Shown here piece by piece: positions 14,778-24,456 of a DNA stretch of 27,279 bases. The first letter of the stretch is position 1, and each line of letters starts with the position of its first letter. The translations under genes and the position numbers were made by a program. Below the pieces are notes generated by a model that was not told the DNA's origin, did not search any database, and worked only from the letters and a program-made list of their open reading frames with translations. This DNA comes from Planctomycetaceae bacterium. Lineage in GTDB: Bacteria > Planctomycetota > Planctomycetia > Pirellulales > Pirellulaceae. The DNA lies in assembly GCA_003501565.1 (NCBI GenBank), contig DNPC01000121.1, positions 565-27,843 on the forward strand. The letters run 5' to 3'.

Positions 14778-16682
14778 TTGGAAAGCAAGCGAGCGAAAGT
14801 GGCGGTACGACCAAAAACACTGGCATTGCTGGCAGCCGCCTTTGTCATTGCAGCCTCATTTCAAGTTACAACGACAACGTTCGAGGCATTAGGAGCGGGC
14901 GCTCAAGTGTCCGATCCTGCACAAGAAAACGGCAGCACGGAAGACAACGCTGGTTTTGACGAACTGGAAGCAGCAACAGTCAAATTCCAGGCAGAGTTGG
15001 CTCGCCTGGCCGAGATCTGCGATTCTCTTAATCTGCATGCCGAGGCAGCTTACACGCGCAAGTGGAGCGTACCTCAGAGGACGGATCAACTGGCGCTGTA
15101 TCTACCACTAGCCGAAGTCCCCGAAGCAAAGACGCCGAATGCGGCGCGATGGTTAAAACACTTTCATGCAGCGAGACAGTCTTACGCCGAAGCGCTGTTC
15201 GTTGCTGCCAAGTCTGTTGTAGCCCGTGACGAAGCTGCCGCCTACCGTATTTTGTGGCGTTTACTACGTGAAAACCCCGACCATCCGGGTGCGAGAAAGG
15301 TATTATCCGGGCTGGTGGCCTCAGCAACCGCCAACCCACGTTTGCGCAAAGGAACAGCCGCCCTTTCCGATTTGGGCTGGGCTCCACGGAGTTACTACAG
15401 TGTCAATTCTCGGCACTTCAATCTGGTGTCGAATGCAGATTCAGATTCAACCAAGGTGCTAGCCGCTCAGCTCGAGCAAACTTTCGTGCTCTGGACGCAA
15501 ATCTTCTACTCGGCTTGGGCTGAACCTGGAACGCTTGCCGCTGGGCTTAGCAAGGCTGACCCTGTCACGATTAACTTTCCGCGGAACCGGGATAAGTTCC
15601 GAGTCGTCTTGATGAAAGATCGGGAAAGTTACCTGGAACTTCTTGGTGCATCCGAGGAAGCGGCCGGTGCAAGCGTGGGCTACTACTGGCCAGCTGGCAA
15701 GCAGTCGATATTCTACGCCAGCGATGAACTTGAACTCACACTCAACCACGAATTGACGCACCAGTTTTTCGCCGAATCGGCACGCGAGCTTGATAAGAAG
15801 AGTACCGTCGGCGAATCTGGCGATTACTGGATCGTTGAAGGGATCGCGATGTATATGGAGTCACTATCGCGGCACGAAAACCACTGGACGGTCGGCGGTT
15901 GGGAGTCAGCCAGGCTTCAAACGGCCCGGTATCGCGGTGTTCGTGACGGATTCTGGATTCCGACCGAGCGACTGAGCAGCAGTACTTTGGAAGGCTGGAA
16001 AGCCGATCCGCAGATTTCGTTGCTTTATACACACGCGGCAGGCTTGACCCATGCATTGATGGATGACCGGCTCGGAAAACCCACTCGCTCGGCAACCATT
16101 TCAGCAATCGGTGCGCTCTACGCGGGACGTCGCCTTGGCAAGACTCTGCTGCAGCCGTTTGGCATCGATGAGACGACGTCCAAAAACAACTACCAAGACG
16201 CCTTGCTAGTAACAGACGCCGATGTCATTGGACTGAGTGAGAGCAAAAAGCAAGTCGATGAACTTGTGTTGGTAGGGAGTAGGCTCACCGCCGACAGCTG
16301 GAACGACCTGACCGCCCAGTCGCAGGTTCGTTGGCTAGATGTTTCGTTCAGCAACGTCTCCGAGCAAGCACTTGCACGTTGGCTTTCCGGGTCCCAGAAG
16401 CTCGAGCGACTAAGCGTCGAAGGTACTCAGCTCTCGGGCGTTGCGGCTGCGAGCGGGCGAAAACTACAGACGTTGACTGAGCTCGATTTATCAGATACCG
16501 GCCTGACCGACGCACAGCTCCAGGCCTTACAGGGTCACCCTACACTGGAAGTCCTGTGGCTGACTCGCACCCAAGTCACTGATGAAGCCTTGAGTACTAT
16601 CCGGTCGCTGCCCCAAATACGCTTGGTCGATGTTACTGGCACTGCCGCCACCAGCACAGCTTGGCAGCAATGGCGCCAGTAG
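14778..16682 (+). CDS. Secreted HEXXH metallopeptidase-like protein (DUF1570-like) with C-terminal leucine-rich repeats
   Basis: 634 residues. A hydrophobic N-terminal segment (residues ~14-30) suggests export or membrane anchoring. A helical part (~60-190) is followed by a region typical of DUF1570/peptidase-MA-like proteins, with LNHELTHQFFAE giving the zinc motif HELTH (H324, E325, H328) and a possible third ligand E354 in WIVEGIAMYME. The C-terminal ~110 residues are leucine-rich repeats: LTELDLSDTGLTDAQLQAL, LEVLWLTRTQVTDEAL, IRLVDVTGT. A protease acting on or outside the envelope, with the repeats as a binding surface, is inferred. No ATG fits; TTG at 14778 is used, with GTG at 14799 the alternative; a stop at 14745 limits the frame. 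Confidence 0.8.
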   Translation: MESKRAKVAVRPKTLALLAAAFVIAASFQVTTTTFEALGAGAQVSDPAQENGSTEDNAGFDELEAATVKFQAELARLAEICDSLNLHAEAAYTRKWSVPQRTDQLALYLPLAEVPEAKTPNAARWLKHFHAARQSYAEALFVAAKSVVARDEAAAYRILWRLLRENPDHPGARKVLSGLVASATANPRLRKGTAALSDLGWAPRSYYSVNSRHFNLVSNADSDSTKVLAAQLEQTFVLWTQIFYSAWAEPGTLAAGLSKADPVTINFPRNRDKFRVVLMKDRESYLELLGASEEAAGASVGYYWPAGKQSIFYASDELELTLNHELTHQFFAESARELDKKSTVGESGDYWIVEGIAMYMESLSRHENHWTVGGWESARLQTARYRGVRDGFWIPTERLSSSTLEGWKADPQISLLYTHAAGLTHALMDDRLGKPTRSATISAIGALYAGRRLGKTLLQPFGIDETTSKNNYQDALLVTDADVIGLSESKKQVDELVLVGSRLTADSWNDLTAQSQVRWLDVSFSNVSEQALARWLSGSQKLERLSVEGTQLSGVAAASGRKLQTLTELDLSDTGLTDAQLQALQGHPTLEVLWLTRTQVTDEALSTIRSLPQIRLVDVTGTAATSTAWQQWRQ

Positions 16683-16714
16683 AAGCGTGAAACCGAGAAA
16701 CTTAAACACAGTAA

Positions 16715-16740
16715 ATCTGTGACACGTAACAGATCTGTGA
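16715..16740. other. Short inverted and direct repeats after the DUF1570 gene
   Basis: ATCTGT (16715-16720) pairs with ACAGAT (16729-16734), and ATCTGTGA recurs at 16715 and 16733. Lying 32 bp past a stop and 120 bp before the next start, it may be a weak terminator or an operator. Confidence 0.25.
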
Positions 16741-16861
16741 ATCCCAGCCTTGACGGTGGAATTCTCATCAACCGCGCTGCAACACCTGCCCTACAAAACC
16801 TGCTACATTCTCGACAACACCAGCCCTACCTTCAATAACACCTGCTTGCAACCCGAATCGC

Positions 16862-17653
16862 ATGAGTCAGATGATAAGAGAAACTTCACAACTGTATCGC
16901 ACTTGTTATTTGTGTTTGGCTACTGCCATGTTGTTTACACCCGCGGTTGCTCAGGAAACGGCCCCCACGGCCCGCTCCAGCACAAAAGCGGCCAACTCAG
17001 CAAAGCTCATCTTCCACGATGACTTCCAACGCAATGAATCGCAGGAAGAACGCGAGGAGTTGGGCGGAAAGTGGTCAACGAACAGTACCAAGAGGGCGAA
17101 TGGCAACAAACAACTTGATTTGCGCGATGGCGCTTTGTACATCTACCGCCACAAAACGGCCGACCATGGTGTGTCGCTGGTACACCCTGCCAAATACCGC
17201 GATTGCAGAGTGGAATTGCGTTTCCGTTTGGATGAACGCAGTGACGACATTGGGATCGATTTCGCGGATTTAACTTGCAAAGAAGTGCACGCGGGACACA
17301 TCTGCAAAGTCAACTTCCGACCGGACGGGATCGAGATCCTCGATTTCAAATATGGTCGGATGAAGAAGTCCTATCGTGACGCAGCCAGAGCCGGCAAAGC
17401 GACCGAGGCCCAGAAGACCGAAGCGGCGAAATTTCAGCGCAAATTCAAGCAGGCCATCGAACTCGGCAAATGGCATTCGGCAGTTGTAACCATTCGCTCC
17501 GATACGCTAAGCGTTTCTTTGGATGGAAAAGACGTGGGCTCCTTCCGTTCTCCCGGGATAGCCCACCCCGCCAAAGACACCATTCGCTTCTCGGCACGTG
17601 CCAACGCTTGGATGGATGACGTAAAGATGGTCGCGTTGACAGAGCCGACCTAA
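16862..17653 (+). CDS. Secreted DUF1080-like (3-keto-disaccharide hydrolase type) protein
   Basis: 263 residues. A signal peptide of about 30 residues ends at AVAQE. From residue ~47 a concanavalin-like beta-sandwich is expected: LIFHDDFQRNES, GGKWSTNS, GALYIYRHK, CRVELRFRLDE, a central lysine-rich helical insert (KATEAQKTEAAKFQRKFK), then WHSAVVTIRSDTLSVSLDGK and IRFSARANAWMDDVKM. This order is that of the DUF1080 proteins abundant in planctomycetes, often annotated as glycoside hydrolases or 3-keto-disaccharide hydrolases. I cannot name catalytic residues, so sugar hydrolysis is a family-level guess; simple carbohydrate binding is possible. No strong ribosome site precedes the ATG. It ends convergent with the lipoprotein at 17788. 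Confidence 0.7.
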   Translation: MSQMIRETSQLYRTCYLCLATAMLFTPAVAQETAPTARSSTKAANSAKLIFHDDFQRNESQEEREELGGKWSTNSTKRANGNKQLDLRDGALYIYRHKTADHGVSLVHPAKYRDCRVELRFRLDERSDDIGIDFADLTCKEVHAGHICKVNFRPDGIEILDFKYGRMKKSYRDAARAGKATEAQKTEAAKFQRKFKQAIELGKWHSAVVTIRSDTLSVSLDGKDVGSFRSPGIAHPAKDTIRFSARANAWMDDVKMVALTEPT

Positions 17654-17787
17654 TCGTGCGGCTGCGAGGCTCGCGTAAATTTCCAGTTGAGCCACTCTAG
17701 TTGGTCGACTTGCAATCGACGCGGGACTCCGGATGCCTGGCGGGCCGATCGCGCACCTTGCCGTAGCGTGCATTGAGTTCCCACCGG

Positions 17788-18213
17788 CTACTCTTCGACC
17801 GGGTACACCCACAACTCGCCCTTTTCGGGTTCGAAGCGATACTCGGCGCCGTCGGGCAGCTCGGGCAAGGTCAACCGATTTGCCGCCACAATCTTCTCCA
17901 TGAACTCATCGTGGTCCTTTGGCATTCTGCCTTCGAGTGCCTTGAACATACTGAGGGCTTTTGGGATATGGATATCCAATACGATCTGCTGCCTGACCTT
18001 AAAGAGGACTTTGGCCGGTCCCGCAATTATGTCGGGTTCGTCTTTGAGGCTCTGCCCTTGCTTTCCAACACCCGCCGTAGCCTTTTGGGCGGTTACGTTC
18101 TCTTGCGGTTCCGCGGCAGGGGGGGCGTCAACCGTTTTTTCGCCACAACCAACGACCAGCAGCGTCAGCAGGGCCGCAGCTGGATAGATGCGATTCGCGG
18201 TAAAGTTCATCAT
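17788..18213 (-). CDS. Small lipoprotein of unknown function
   Basis: 141 residues. The N-terminus MMNFTANRIYPAAALLTLLV ends in a lipobox VVGC (Cys23), followed by a Pro/Ala/Gln-rich linker, then a compact helical domain (residues ~60-141) including QQIVLDIHIPKALSMFKALE and MPKDHDEFMEKIVAAN and a C-terminal strand region YRFEPEKGELWVYPVEE. This C-terminal layout recalls pseudopilin-like or type II secretion G-type globular parts, where a final strand pair completes the fold, but this is only a resemblance. Of several in-frame starts, ATG at 18213 lies 8 bases after AAGGGA. It is divergent from yajC. Confidence 0.75.
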   Translation of the reverse strand: MMNFTANRIYPAAALLTLLVVGCGEKTVDAPPAAEPQENVTAQKATAGVGKQGQSLKDEPDIIAGPAKVLFKVRQQIVLDIHIPKALSMFKALEGRMPKDHDEFMEKIVAANRLTLPELPDGAEYRFEPEKGELWVYPVEE

Positions 18214-18482
18214 ATTCATATTCCCTTGGTTCAAGACTATCGCAAACGCAACTGCCAGATTCTAACCGTTGCTCGCACTGGCGGAGGATCGCCTTGCCTC
18301 CTTTGAAGTCAAAAGCTGTTCGCGCCGACGAGAATCGTCCCTAAAGTCAATGCCTGCAATCGATCCGGACGTGTAGGACTTGTGGCTTTTCGGGGCGACT
18401 CGTATCATTTCGACTTGGTTTTCTTTGCTCAAGCTGCAAAACCACCCTTTGTAACTGTTTCCGCTGTAAATACGAGTGTGCG

Positions 18483-19016
18483 GTGTTGGCTTCTTTCGGT
18501 CGAAAATCGCTGAAGTTCTTGCTGATTGTGACTGCGGTTGCTTGTGTTTTCGCGGCCGTACCGCGCGGCATGTTGGCACAGGACGAAAATCCGGCATCTG
18601 AGGTGTCTACGACTGAAACTGAATCCCAACCGTCCTCGGGTGAAACGCCTCTGGATGAGGATGCTGCCACCGAGCCCGGACCAACTGGCGTAATGGGATT
18701 CCTGGGTGAGTTTTTCGCAAATCCGCTCAACTTGATCCTGCTGAGCGCAATCCTATTCATGTTTATTGTGGTGCGCCCGCAGCAACGCCAGGCAAAGGAA
18801 CTGCAAGCCGCTTTAGCGGCGCTGAAGAAGAACGATAAAGTCGTAACCACCAGCGGAATCCACGGCGTGGTCATATCGGCCAGCGACGGAGATCCGACCA
18901 TTGTGATACGCATCGACGAAAACAGCGGAGCTCGGTTGACCATTAATCGCGAGGCTGTCTCGCGAGTGGTCGATCCCGGTTCCAAATCGGACGCGAAGCC
19001 TGACGCTAAGAAATAG
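18483..19016 (+). CDS. yajC: YajC, accessory subunit of the Sec translocon, with long N-terminal extension
   Basis: 177 residues, against ~110 for typical YajC. The core is residues ~73-165: GFLGEFFANP, membrane helix ~80-97 (LNLILLSAILFMFIVV), RPQQRQAKE, LKKNDKVVTTSGIHGVV, and VIRIDENSGARLTINREAVSRVV. Before this lies a signal-peptide-like segment (8-32) and an acidic Ser/Thr/Glu linker (34-68), so the protein may be cleaved or span the membrane twice. It starts at GTG; no ATG exists before the core apart from internal Met codons. It is followed after 128 bp by secDF on the same strand, the usual yajC-secD order. Confidence 0.93.
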   Translation: MLASFGRKSLKFLLIVTAVACVFAAVPRGMLAQDENPASEVSTTETESQPSSGETPLDEDAATEPGPTGVMGFLGEFFANPLNLILLSAILFMFIVVRPQQRQAKELQAALAALKKNDKVVTTSGIHGVVISASDGDPTIVIRIDENSGARLTINREAVSRVVDPGSKSDAKPDAKK

Positions 19017-19144
19017 TCTGCACTGCTACCGTCGCTTGACTGGATTCAGGCGAGCTGGGGCAGCGCTTTACCAAACGAACTCGTGCATTGAAGAAGTAGC
19101 CAAGTTTGCTTTTGATGCAAGCTTGCCATGCCTAAGGGAAATCG

Positions 19145-22100
19145 ATGGACCTCCTTCTTACCAACGTGCTTACGACCGCTTTACTGCTTGGCCAAGCGGA
19201 AGATGGCAGCGCGTCTGCAGCAGCAACTGCTGTCGGAAACGCTGCGGAAGCTTCTGCGTGGCAGGTGTACGGCATCAACATCGCCATCGTCTTGGCGATC
19301 TTTGTATTGCCGTTCATCATCAGCCACTTTGTCACGCGAGCGGTCCGCATGCCCAGCCACTCGACGCGGGTCGGCTTCATGCTGGCAACGATTTTTGCCG
19401 CACTTATCTTCGGTTATCAGAGCGGTTTTCAGCTCCCGCCGAGCATCGAAATGAAGGGCGGAACGATCTTGGTCTACGGGATCAAACCCAACGAAGGCGG
19501 TCAACCGATCAAGGCTTCGGCACTATCGTCGTCATTGAACACACGGTTGAATCCATCTGGTACGCAGGACATGCTGATCCGCCCAATGGGTGAGTCACAA
19601 ATCGAGATCATCGTTCCTGAAACCGATCCGATGGCGCTCGCGACGCTTAAGGAACGGTTGCAAAAATCGGGAGCACTCGAATTCCGCATTGTTGCAAACT
19701 TCCGTGATCATTCGTCGATCATCGACAAGGCCAGAGCACAAGCGGCGGAGTTGGAAACGCCAGTTTCTGACGTAGTCGATGATGAAGGAAAAGTAATCGC
19801 GCGTTGGTACCGCGTTGGCCGTGATGCAAAGAAAAACGCTGACGGGGTCTATGCACTTAGAACGGATATCTTGCGCGGCTTTGTTCGAAACCCTTTTACG
19901 GGTCAGATCATCACGCAACAGGAACTCGCCGGACTCACTGGCGAAAACTCAGACGTCGAGAAATTCCTGATTGCCAGCGGCAATGAAGAAGTTGACTTGC
20001 TGATGGCATTTCAGCGTGGTGGCCGCGATTATGCCGTCGTACTCGGCGACGATCTTTCGAACGCTCAGGAAACATTCAATCAACAAACGGGCAACCCAGA
20101 GATTTCGTTCAGCCTCGGCGGTGATGGCAGTCTAAAGATGTCGAAGCTGACTGGCCTGAACAATCCGGATGCCGATGGATTCAAGCGACAAATGGCGATC
20201 ATTATGGACAAGAAAGTCATGTCTGCGCCTGAACTCAATTCGACCATTAGCAGCCAGGGTGTCATCCAGGGTAGGTTCACGATCGAAGAAGTCAGCGAGG
20301 TGGTCAACATTCTGCGTTCTGGTCGCCTGCCCGCGACACTTAGCGATGAACCAATCAGCCAAGAGACGATCGGTGCTGGGCTCGGCGAATCAACCATCAC
20401 GAAGGGCACAACGGCATCGTTGTGGGCCGTCGTTGCCACTTTCGCTTGTATCCTGGTTTACTATCGCTTTGCTGGCATGGTCGCTTCGCTCGCGTTGGTA
20501 ATCAATGGACTGTTAATCTTCGGGATCATGATCCTCATTCAACAGCCGCTGACACTCGCTGGACTGGCCGGTTTGGTGTTGACGGTCGGTATGTCGGTCG
20601 ATGCGAACGTCTTGATCTTTGAACGGATCCGAGAAGAAAAGAACAAGGGTTCAGCGCCTCGCATGTCGATTCGAAACGGATTCGACCGAGCTTTTACTAC
20701 CATCATCGACTCGAACTTAACGACACTCATTGCTGCCATCGTTTTGTACTGGATTGGTACAGAACAAGTCCGTGGTTTCGCCGTAGCCCTGATCATCGGC
20801 ATCATGACCAGTATGTTCACCGCAACATTCTGCTCGCGAATCATCTTTGAGATTTGTGAGAAGCTGAAGATGGTTAGCCTTTCGATGTCCGATGGCGTTG
20901 GCTTAATCAAGGATAAAATGCTGGGAGTCGCCGAGTTCAACTTTATGGGTTTCCAGAAGTTGTCGCTGGTCGTGTCGATAACTCTGATTACCGCTGGCAT
21001 CGCGGCTGTGGTTCTCCGGGGCAAGGACTTGCTGAATATCGATTTCACGGGTGGCACAAGCGTCGTCTTCCAGCTGACGCAGGCTGCGGAGACCGAACAG
21101 CTGCGTCAGATCACCCAAGAGATTTTGGTCTCTGAGTCCGACGAGTCGCCGGTTCAGTCGACGCTCGTGAAGATCGAGAAAGAACCCGTGAACACGGTCT
21201 ACCGGCTCGTTACTAGCCTGCAAGATCCCGATGAACTCGCCAAGCGAGTGATCAACGGATTCAAAGAGAATCAGATTGAAGTCATCACTTACGAAGTGGA
21301 ATACAGCGCCGCACCAACAGGCGCCAGTCTTGCGCCAAGGAGCAAGTTCAAATTTGTTTCACTCCAAGAAGATCCACCGGCCGAGGCTGCGGCTGGAACC
21401 GATGTAGACGCTGCTCCTACCGAACAAGACGAGGGAGAAGGGGCAACCACTGGCGAAAAAGAGACGGGCGAGCCCGAAGCCGCCGCCCCGAGCTTGGTCA
21501 CGTCTGTTTTTGAGGTGAACTTCGGCGGAAGTGATGGCGAAGAAGCGGAGTATAGTGGGCCGACCTTGGTTCAGAAGATTCAGACAACGGCTAAGGATCT
21601 GGGCATCACCATGAACGATGCTCGGGTCTCTGCCATCCCGTCACCCAGACCATCGAACTGGACCCCAGAGGACTCAGCCGGATATCCAACCTGGAAGGTT
21701 TCGATGCCCGTTTCGCAATCCGACGGAGAGAAGATCCTTGCCACCATCGAAACAGAGCTAGCCTCTAATCCCAAATGGCTTTCGCTTTCCCGTATCCAGG
21801 GGCGAGTCGCTTCCGAGATGCAGAACCGAGCCATTGGTGCGATCTTGGTCAGCCTAATCTTCATCGTGGCTTACATCTGGTTCCGATTTCAGAAAGTCGC
21901 CTACGGCCTGGCTGCTGTTGTCGCTCTTGTGCACGATGTCTTGATTACTCTTGGTGTTATCGCCCTTTGCCACTGGCTATCGGGCCCACTTGGATTCTTG
22001 ATGATTGAAGACTTCAAGATTGGTCTGACAGAGGTTGCGGCGTTTCTGACGATCATCGGTTACTCGCTCAACGACACAATCGTGGTCTTCGACCGAATCC

Positions 22101-22375
22101 GTGAGGTTCGGGGCCGGAGTCCTCGGTTAACGCCAGAAATGGTGAACACCAGCGTGAACCAGACTCTCAGCCGGACGCTGTTGACATCGGGCACCACACT
22201 GTTGACCGTCCTGTTGCTGTACATCTTCGGCGGAGAAGGTATTCACGCATTTGCGTTCGCTTTGCTGATCGGCGTGTTGGTCGGTACCTACAGTTCGATC
22301 TTCGTGGCCTCGCCGGTACTCCTTTGGATCACCAATCGGGAAGCAGCCAAAAAGGGCCGTACTGCAACGGCGTGA
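19145..22375 (+). CDS. secDF: Fused SecD-SecF protein-export membrane protein
   Basis: 1076 residues, SecD and SecF in one chain; it uses the proton gradient to pull exported proteins through SecYEG. An extra hydrophobic segment (43-60) precedes the first SecD helix (76-90). SecD marks are GGTILVYGI, LRSGRLPATL (390-399) and the helix motif GMSVDANVLIFERIREE (D486, proton path). SecF begins near residue 600, with IDFTGGTSVVFQL (632-644), and ends with SLNDTIVVFDRIREVRG (D977). An unusual acidic Glu/Ala/Thr linker (~742-782) sits inside the SecF extracytoplasmic domain. The ATG follows AAGGGA at five bases. Bacillus-like SecDF fusions exist, and fusion is common in planctomycetes. Confidence 0.96.
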   Translation: MDLLLTNVLTTALLLGQAEDGSASAAATAVGNAAEASAWQVYGINIAIVLAIFVLPFIISHFVTRAVRMPSHSTRVGFMLATIFAALIFGYQSGFQLPPSIEMKGGTILVYGIKPNEGGQPIKASALSSSLNTRLNPSGTQDMLIRPMGESQIEIIVPETDPMALATLKERLQKSGALEFRIVANFRDHSSIIDKARAQAAELETPVSDVVDDEGKVIARWYRVGRDAKKNADGVYALRTDILRGFVRNPFTGQIITQQELAGLTGENSDVEKFLIASGNEEVDLLMAFQRGGRDYAVVLGDDLSNAQETFNQQTGNPEISFSLGGDGSLKMSKLTGLNNPDADGFKRQMAIIMDKKVMSAPELNSTISSQGVIQGRFTIEEVSEVVNILRSGRLPATLSDEPISQETIGAGLGESTITKGTTASLWAVVATFACILVYYRFAGMVASLALVINGLLIFGIMILIQQPLTLAGLAGLVLTVGMSVDANVLIFERIREEKNKGSAPRMSIRNGFDRAFTTIIDSNLTTLIAAIVLYWIGTEQVRGFAVALIIGIMTSMFTATFCSRIIFEICEKLKMVSLSMSDGVGLIKDKMLGVAEFNFMGFQKLSLVVSITLITAGIAAVVLRGKDLLNIDFTGGTSVVFQLTQAAETEQLRQITQEILVSESDESPVQSTLVKIEKEPVNTVYRLVTSLQDPDELAKRVINGFKENQIEVITYEVEYSAAPTGASLAPRSKFKFVSLQEDPPAEAAAGTDVDAAPTEQDEGEGATTGEKETGEPEAAAPSLVTSVFEVNFGGSDGEEAEYSGPTLVQKIQTTAKDLGITMNDARVSAIPSPRPSNWTPEDSAGYPTWKVSMPVSQSDGEKILATIETELASNPKWLSLSRIQGRVASEMQNRAIGAILVSLIFIVAYIWFRFQKVAYGLAAVVALVHDVLITLGVIALCHWLSGPLGFLMIEDFKIGLTEVAAFLTIIGYSLNDTIVVFDRIREVRGRSPRLTPEMVNTSVNQTLSRTLLTSGTTLLTVLLLYIFGGEGIHAFAFALLIGVLVGTYSSIFVASPVLLWITNREAAKKGRTATA

Positions 22376-22460
22376 GGCAGTCTTCATTAGCGGAAAAACG
22401 TTTTTCGTAGTCGGTCATTCGTAGAGGGGCAATCGGAGACGATTGCTCCAAGATTAAAGA

Positions 22461-22832
22461 TTGGCCGAACACCGCTCAGCACGATTTGCCCTATCGCACT
22501 CGAACCCGACTGTGGCAAAGAATCTTCCAAGATCGCTGACCCTACTCGCCGCAATCGTACTGGCGATCAGCCTGATTGTGCGCACGCTTGACAGCGTCCC
22601 AGAGGACCAATCTCCAGCTATCTCAAGACGTCCCGAGTTCAAACTGGATGTGAACTCGGCAACCGTCGCCCAACTAGTCAGCATCCCGAGAGTTGGTCCG
22701 AAAATGGCTCGTCGAATTGCACAGTATCGCAACCAACATGGACACCTCGATAGTCTCGACCAGCTGCTGGAAGTCGATGGCGTCGGCCCGGCAACACTCG
22801 AAACGCTCAGCGTCTATCTGACTGCAGATTAA
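22461..22832 (+). CDS. ComEA-like helix-hairpin-helix protein
   Basis: 123 residues. A hydrophobic segment (~26-40) anchors or exports it; the C-terminal ~60 residues hold two helix-hairpin-helix turns, IPRVGPKMARRI (75-86) and VDGVGPATLE (105-114), after the typical LDVNSATVAQL opening. This is the DNA-binding domain of ComEA, the periplasmic DNA receptor of natural transformation. Many bacteria carry such short proteins without proven competence. There is no ATG: the frame begins with TTG at 22461, and GTG at 22512 would leave only five residues before the membrane segment. The gene is 85 bp past secDF. Confidence 0.8.
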   Translation: MAEHRSARFALSHSNPTVAKNLPRSLTLLAAIVLAISLIVRTLDSVPEDQSPAISRRPEFKLDVNSATVAQLVSIPRVGPKMARRIAQYRNQHGHLDSLDQLLEVDGVGPATLETLSVYLTAD

Positions 22833-23093
22833 CCCGGATTATGCATCTGGTACGCAGGCCGGAGGCAACGAACGGGCCGAACGACCGGCAAAATCGTAAC
22901 AGCTGCTTTTGCTTGGGATCAGAATTCTGTCGGGCTGATCTTAGCCCAACGAAGCACCCGGCGCCGTGGTTGGACCAACCTACTATTCACTTAGATTCCA
23001 ACCATCTTGCGCTTGTCTGGGCGCGACCGTGCGTATTGATTTAGTCATCGTCATTAGGTGGTTAAGCACTAGCATCCTGGAGCAGAAGTAGCG

Positions 23094-24437
23094 ATGGACA
23101 ATGGCCTGTTGAGTCAAGCGTCAGCCGCAGAAGACTATCAAGCCACGGTGTTGGATTTTTCACGGCCGAACTCTCCGGATGGGCAAGCGGACCATTGCAA
23201 GATTTTGCACCTCATCAATGGCGAACACTTCTCGGGAGCCGAGCGAGTTCAGCAATTGCTGGGCAAGCGTCTGAATCAATTCGGGTACGATGCCACCTTC
23301 GCATGCTTGAAGCCAGGAAAATTCCGCGAACAATGCAATCTGCGTGAGCGACAGATTCGTGACTTCCCAATGTCCGGGAAGTTTGACACACGTGTAGTTT
23401 CCGGTCTTTCGAAACTGGTCGAAGCAGAACAATTCGAGATGCTTCACGCCCACACACCCCGCACGGCTCTCATCGCAGCATTGGTAGCGAGACGTACGCA
23501 GCGCAAGTGGGTCTACCATGTCCACAGCCCGACCTCTCGCGATAGCACGCGTGGACTTACCAATCGGATCAACGGTTGGGTTGAGAAGTTTGCGATTCGC
23601 AATTGTTCGCGATTGTTGACGGTTAGCAAGAGCCTGCGTCGGGAGATGCTTCGACAAGGTGTTCCACGCGAGCGGTTGGCCGTCGTGCCAAACGGGGTTC
23701 CAGAGTTTACGCCTATCGATGCTAGTCAGCGGACACATCGCAATGCCTGGCGACTTGGCCTGGTCGCTCTGATGCGTCCTCGCAAGGGTGTTGAGATCGC
23801 ACTCGAGGCCTTGTCAAAATCAAGCAAGCGCGAATCGGTAACGCTGGACCTTATCGGGGGTTTCGAAACGCCCGAATACGAAACACAGATCAAGTATTTG
23901 ATTACTCGGTATGGCCTTGAGGACCGTGTTCGACTACTCGGCTTCCAAAGCGACGTCGCTGAGTGCTTCAGAGAACTCGATGCACTATTGCTGCCCAGCT
24001 TGTTTGGCGAAGGAATGCCGATGGTCGTTTTAGAAGCTCTGTCGGCTGGAGTGCCTGTTATCGCCACGCGCGTCGAAGGTACACCAGAGGTCGTTAGACA
24101 TGGCGTCGAAGGTCTGTTCGCACAGCCTAGAGACGCAGCAGACTTTGCAAATCAGATCGACTCCCTCACCGCAGACCGCACTCGCTGGCTCGAGCTAAGC
24201 AAAAATGCACTTGCCCGCCATCGCAAGTGCTTCAGTGATTCTGTAATGGCTGGCGGTGTTGCCCGTGCATATGATCGACTCCGCGGCATTCCCTCAATGC
24301 GTGTCGATGCCTCAGCTGCAAACGCTAGTTTGGAAGCGGATTCAGGCAGCCCGACAGGCAGCACACCGATCTTCGTGCCTGGAACCAGCGTCAACGCTCC
24401 CGGCCCGAGCTCAACGCACCCCACATCACCCGCATAG
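23094..24437 (+). CDS. Glycosyltransferase, GT4-like
   Basis: 447 residues. The GT-B fold is clear: N-terminal domain KILHLINGEHFSGAERVQQL (36-55) with glycine-rich donor/acceptor loop, HAHTPRTALIAALVARR, VYHVHSP, a linker LTVSKSLRREMLRQGVPRERL, then VVPNGV and a C-terminal domain with RLGLVALMRPRKGVEIALEAL, and the nucleotide-sugar site FGEGMPMVVLEALSAGVPVIAT holding the E-x7-E pair (E306, E314). The last ~45 residues are Ser/Pro/Ala-rich and disordered. It likely transfers sugar from an NDP-sugar for cell-surface polysaccharide or glycolipid; the exact donor cannot be told. ATG follows GGAG by 12 bases. No other sugar genes are adjacent. Confidence 0.9.
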   Translation: MDNGLLSQASAAEDYQATVLDFSRPNSPDGQADHCKILHLINGEHFSGAERVQQLLGKRLNQFGYDATFACLKPGKFREQCNLRERQIRDFPMSGKFDTRVVSGLSKLVEAEQFEMLHAHTPRTALIAALVARRTQRKWVYHVHSPTSRDSTRGLTNRINGWVEKFAIRNCSRLLTVSKSLRREMLRQGVPRERLAVVPNGVPEFTPIDASQRTHRNAWRLGLVALMRPRKGVEIALEALSKSSKRESVTLDLIGGFETPEYETQIKYLITRYGLEDRVRLLGFQSDVAECFRELDALLLPSLFGEGMPMVVLEALSAGVPVIATRVEGTPEVVRHGVEGLFAQPRDAADFANQIDSLTADRTRWLELSKNALARHRKCFSDSVMAGGVARAYDRLRGIPSMRVDASAANASLEADSGSPTGSTPIFVPGTSVNAPGPSSTHPTSPA

Positions 24438-24439
24438 CT

Positions 24440-24456
24440 GATTCTGCGTCAGAATC
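24440..24456 (+). terminator. Hairpin just past the glycosyltransferase stop
   Basis: GATTCTG-CGT-CAGAATC is a perfect 7 bp stem with a 3-base loop starting 3 bp after the stop codon. No U-run follows. Confidence 0.4.

Noticed and set aside
22841..23044. 67-codon plus-strand ORF between comEA-like gene and glycosyltransferase
   Set aside because: No ribosome site, no domain, and composition typical of non-coding sequence.
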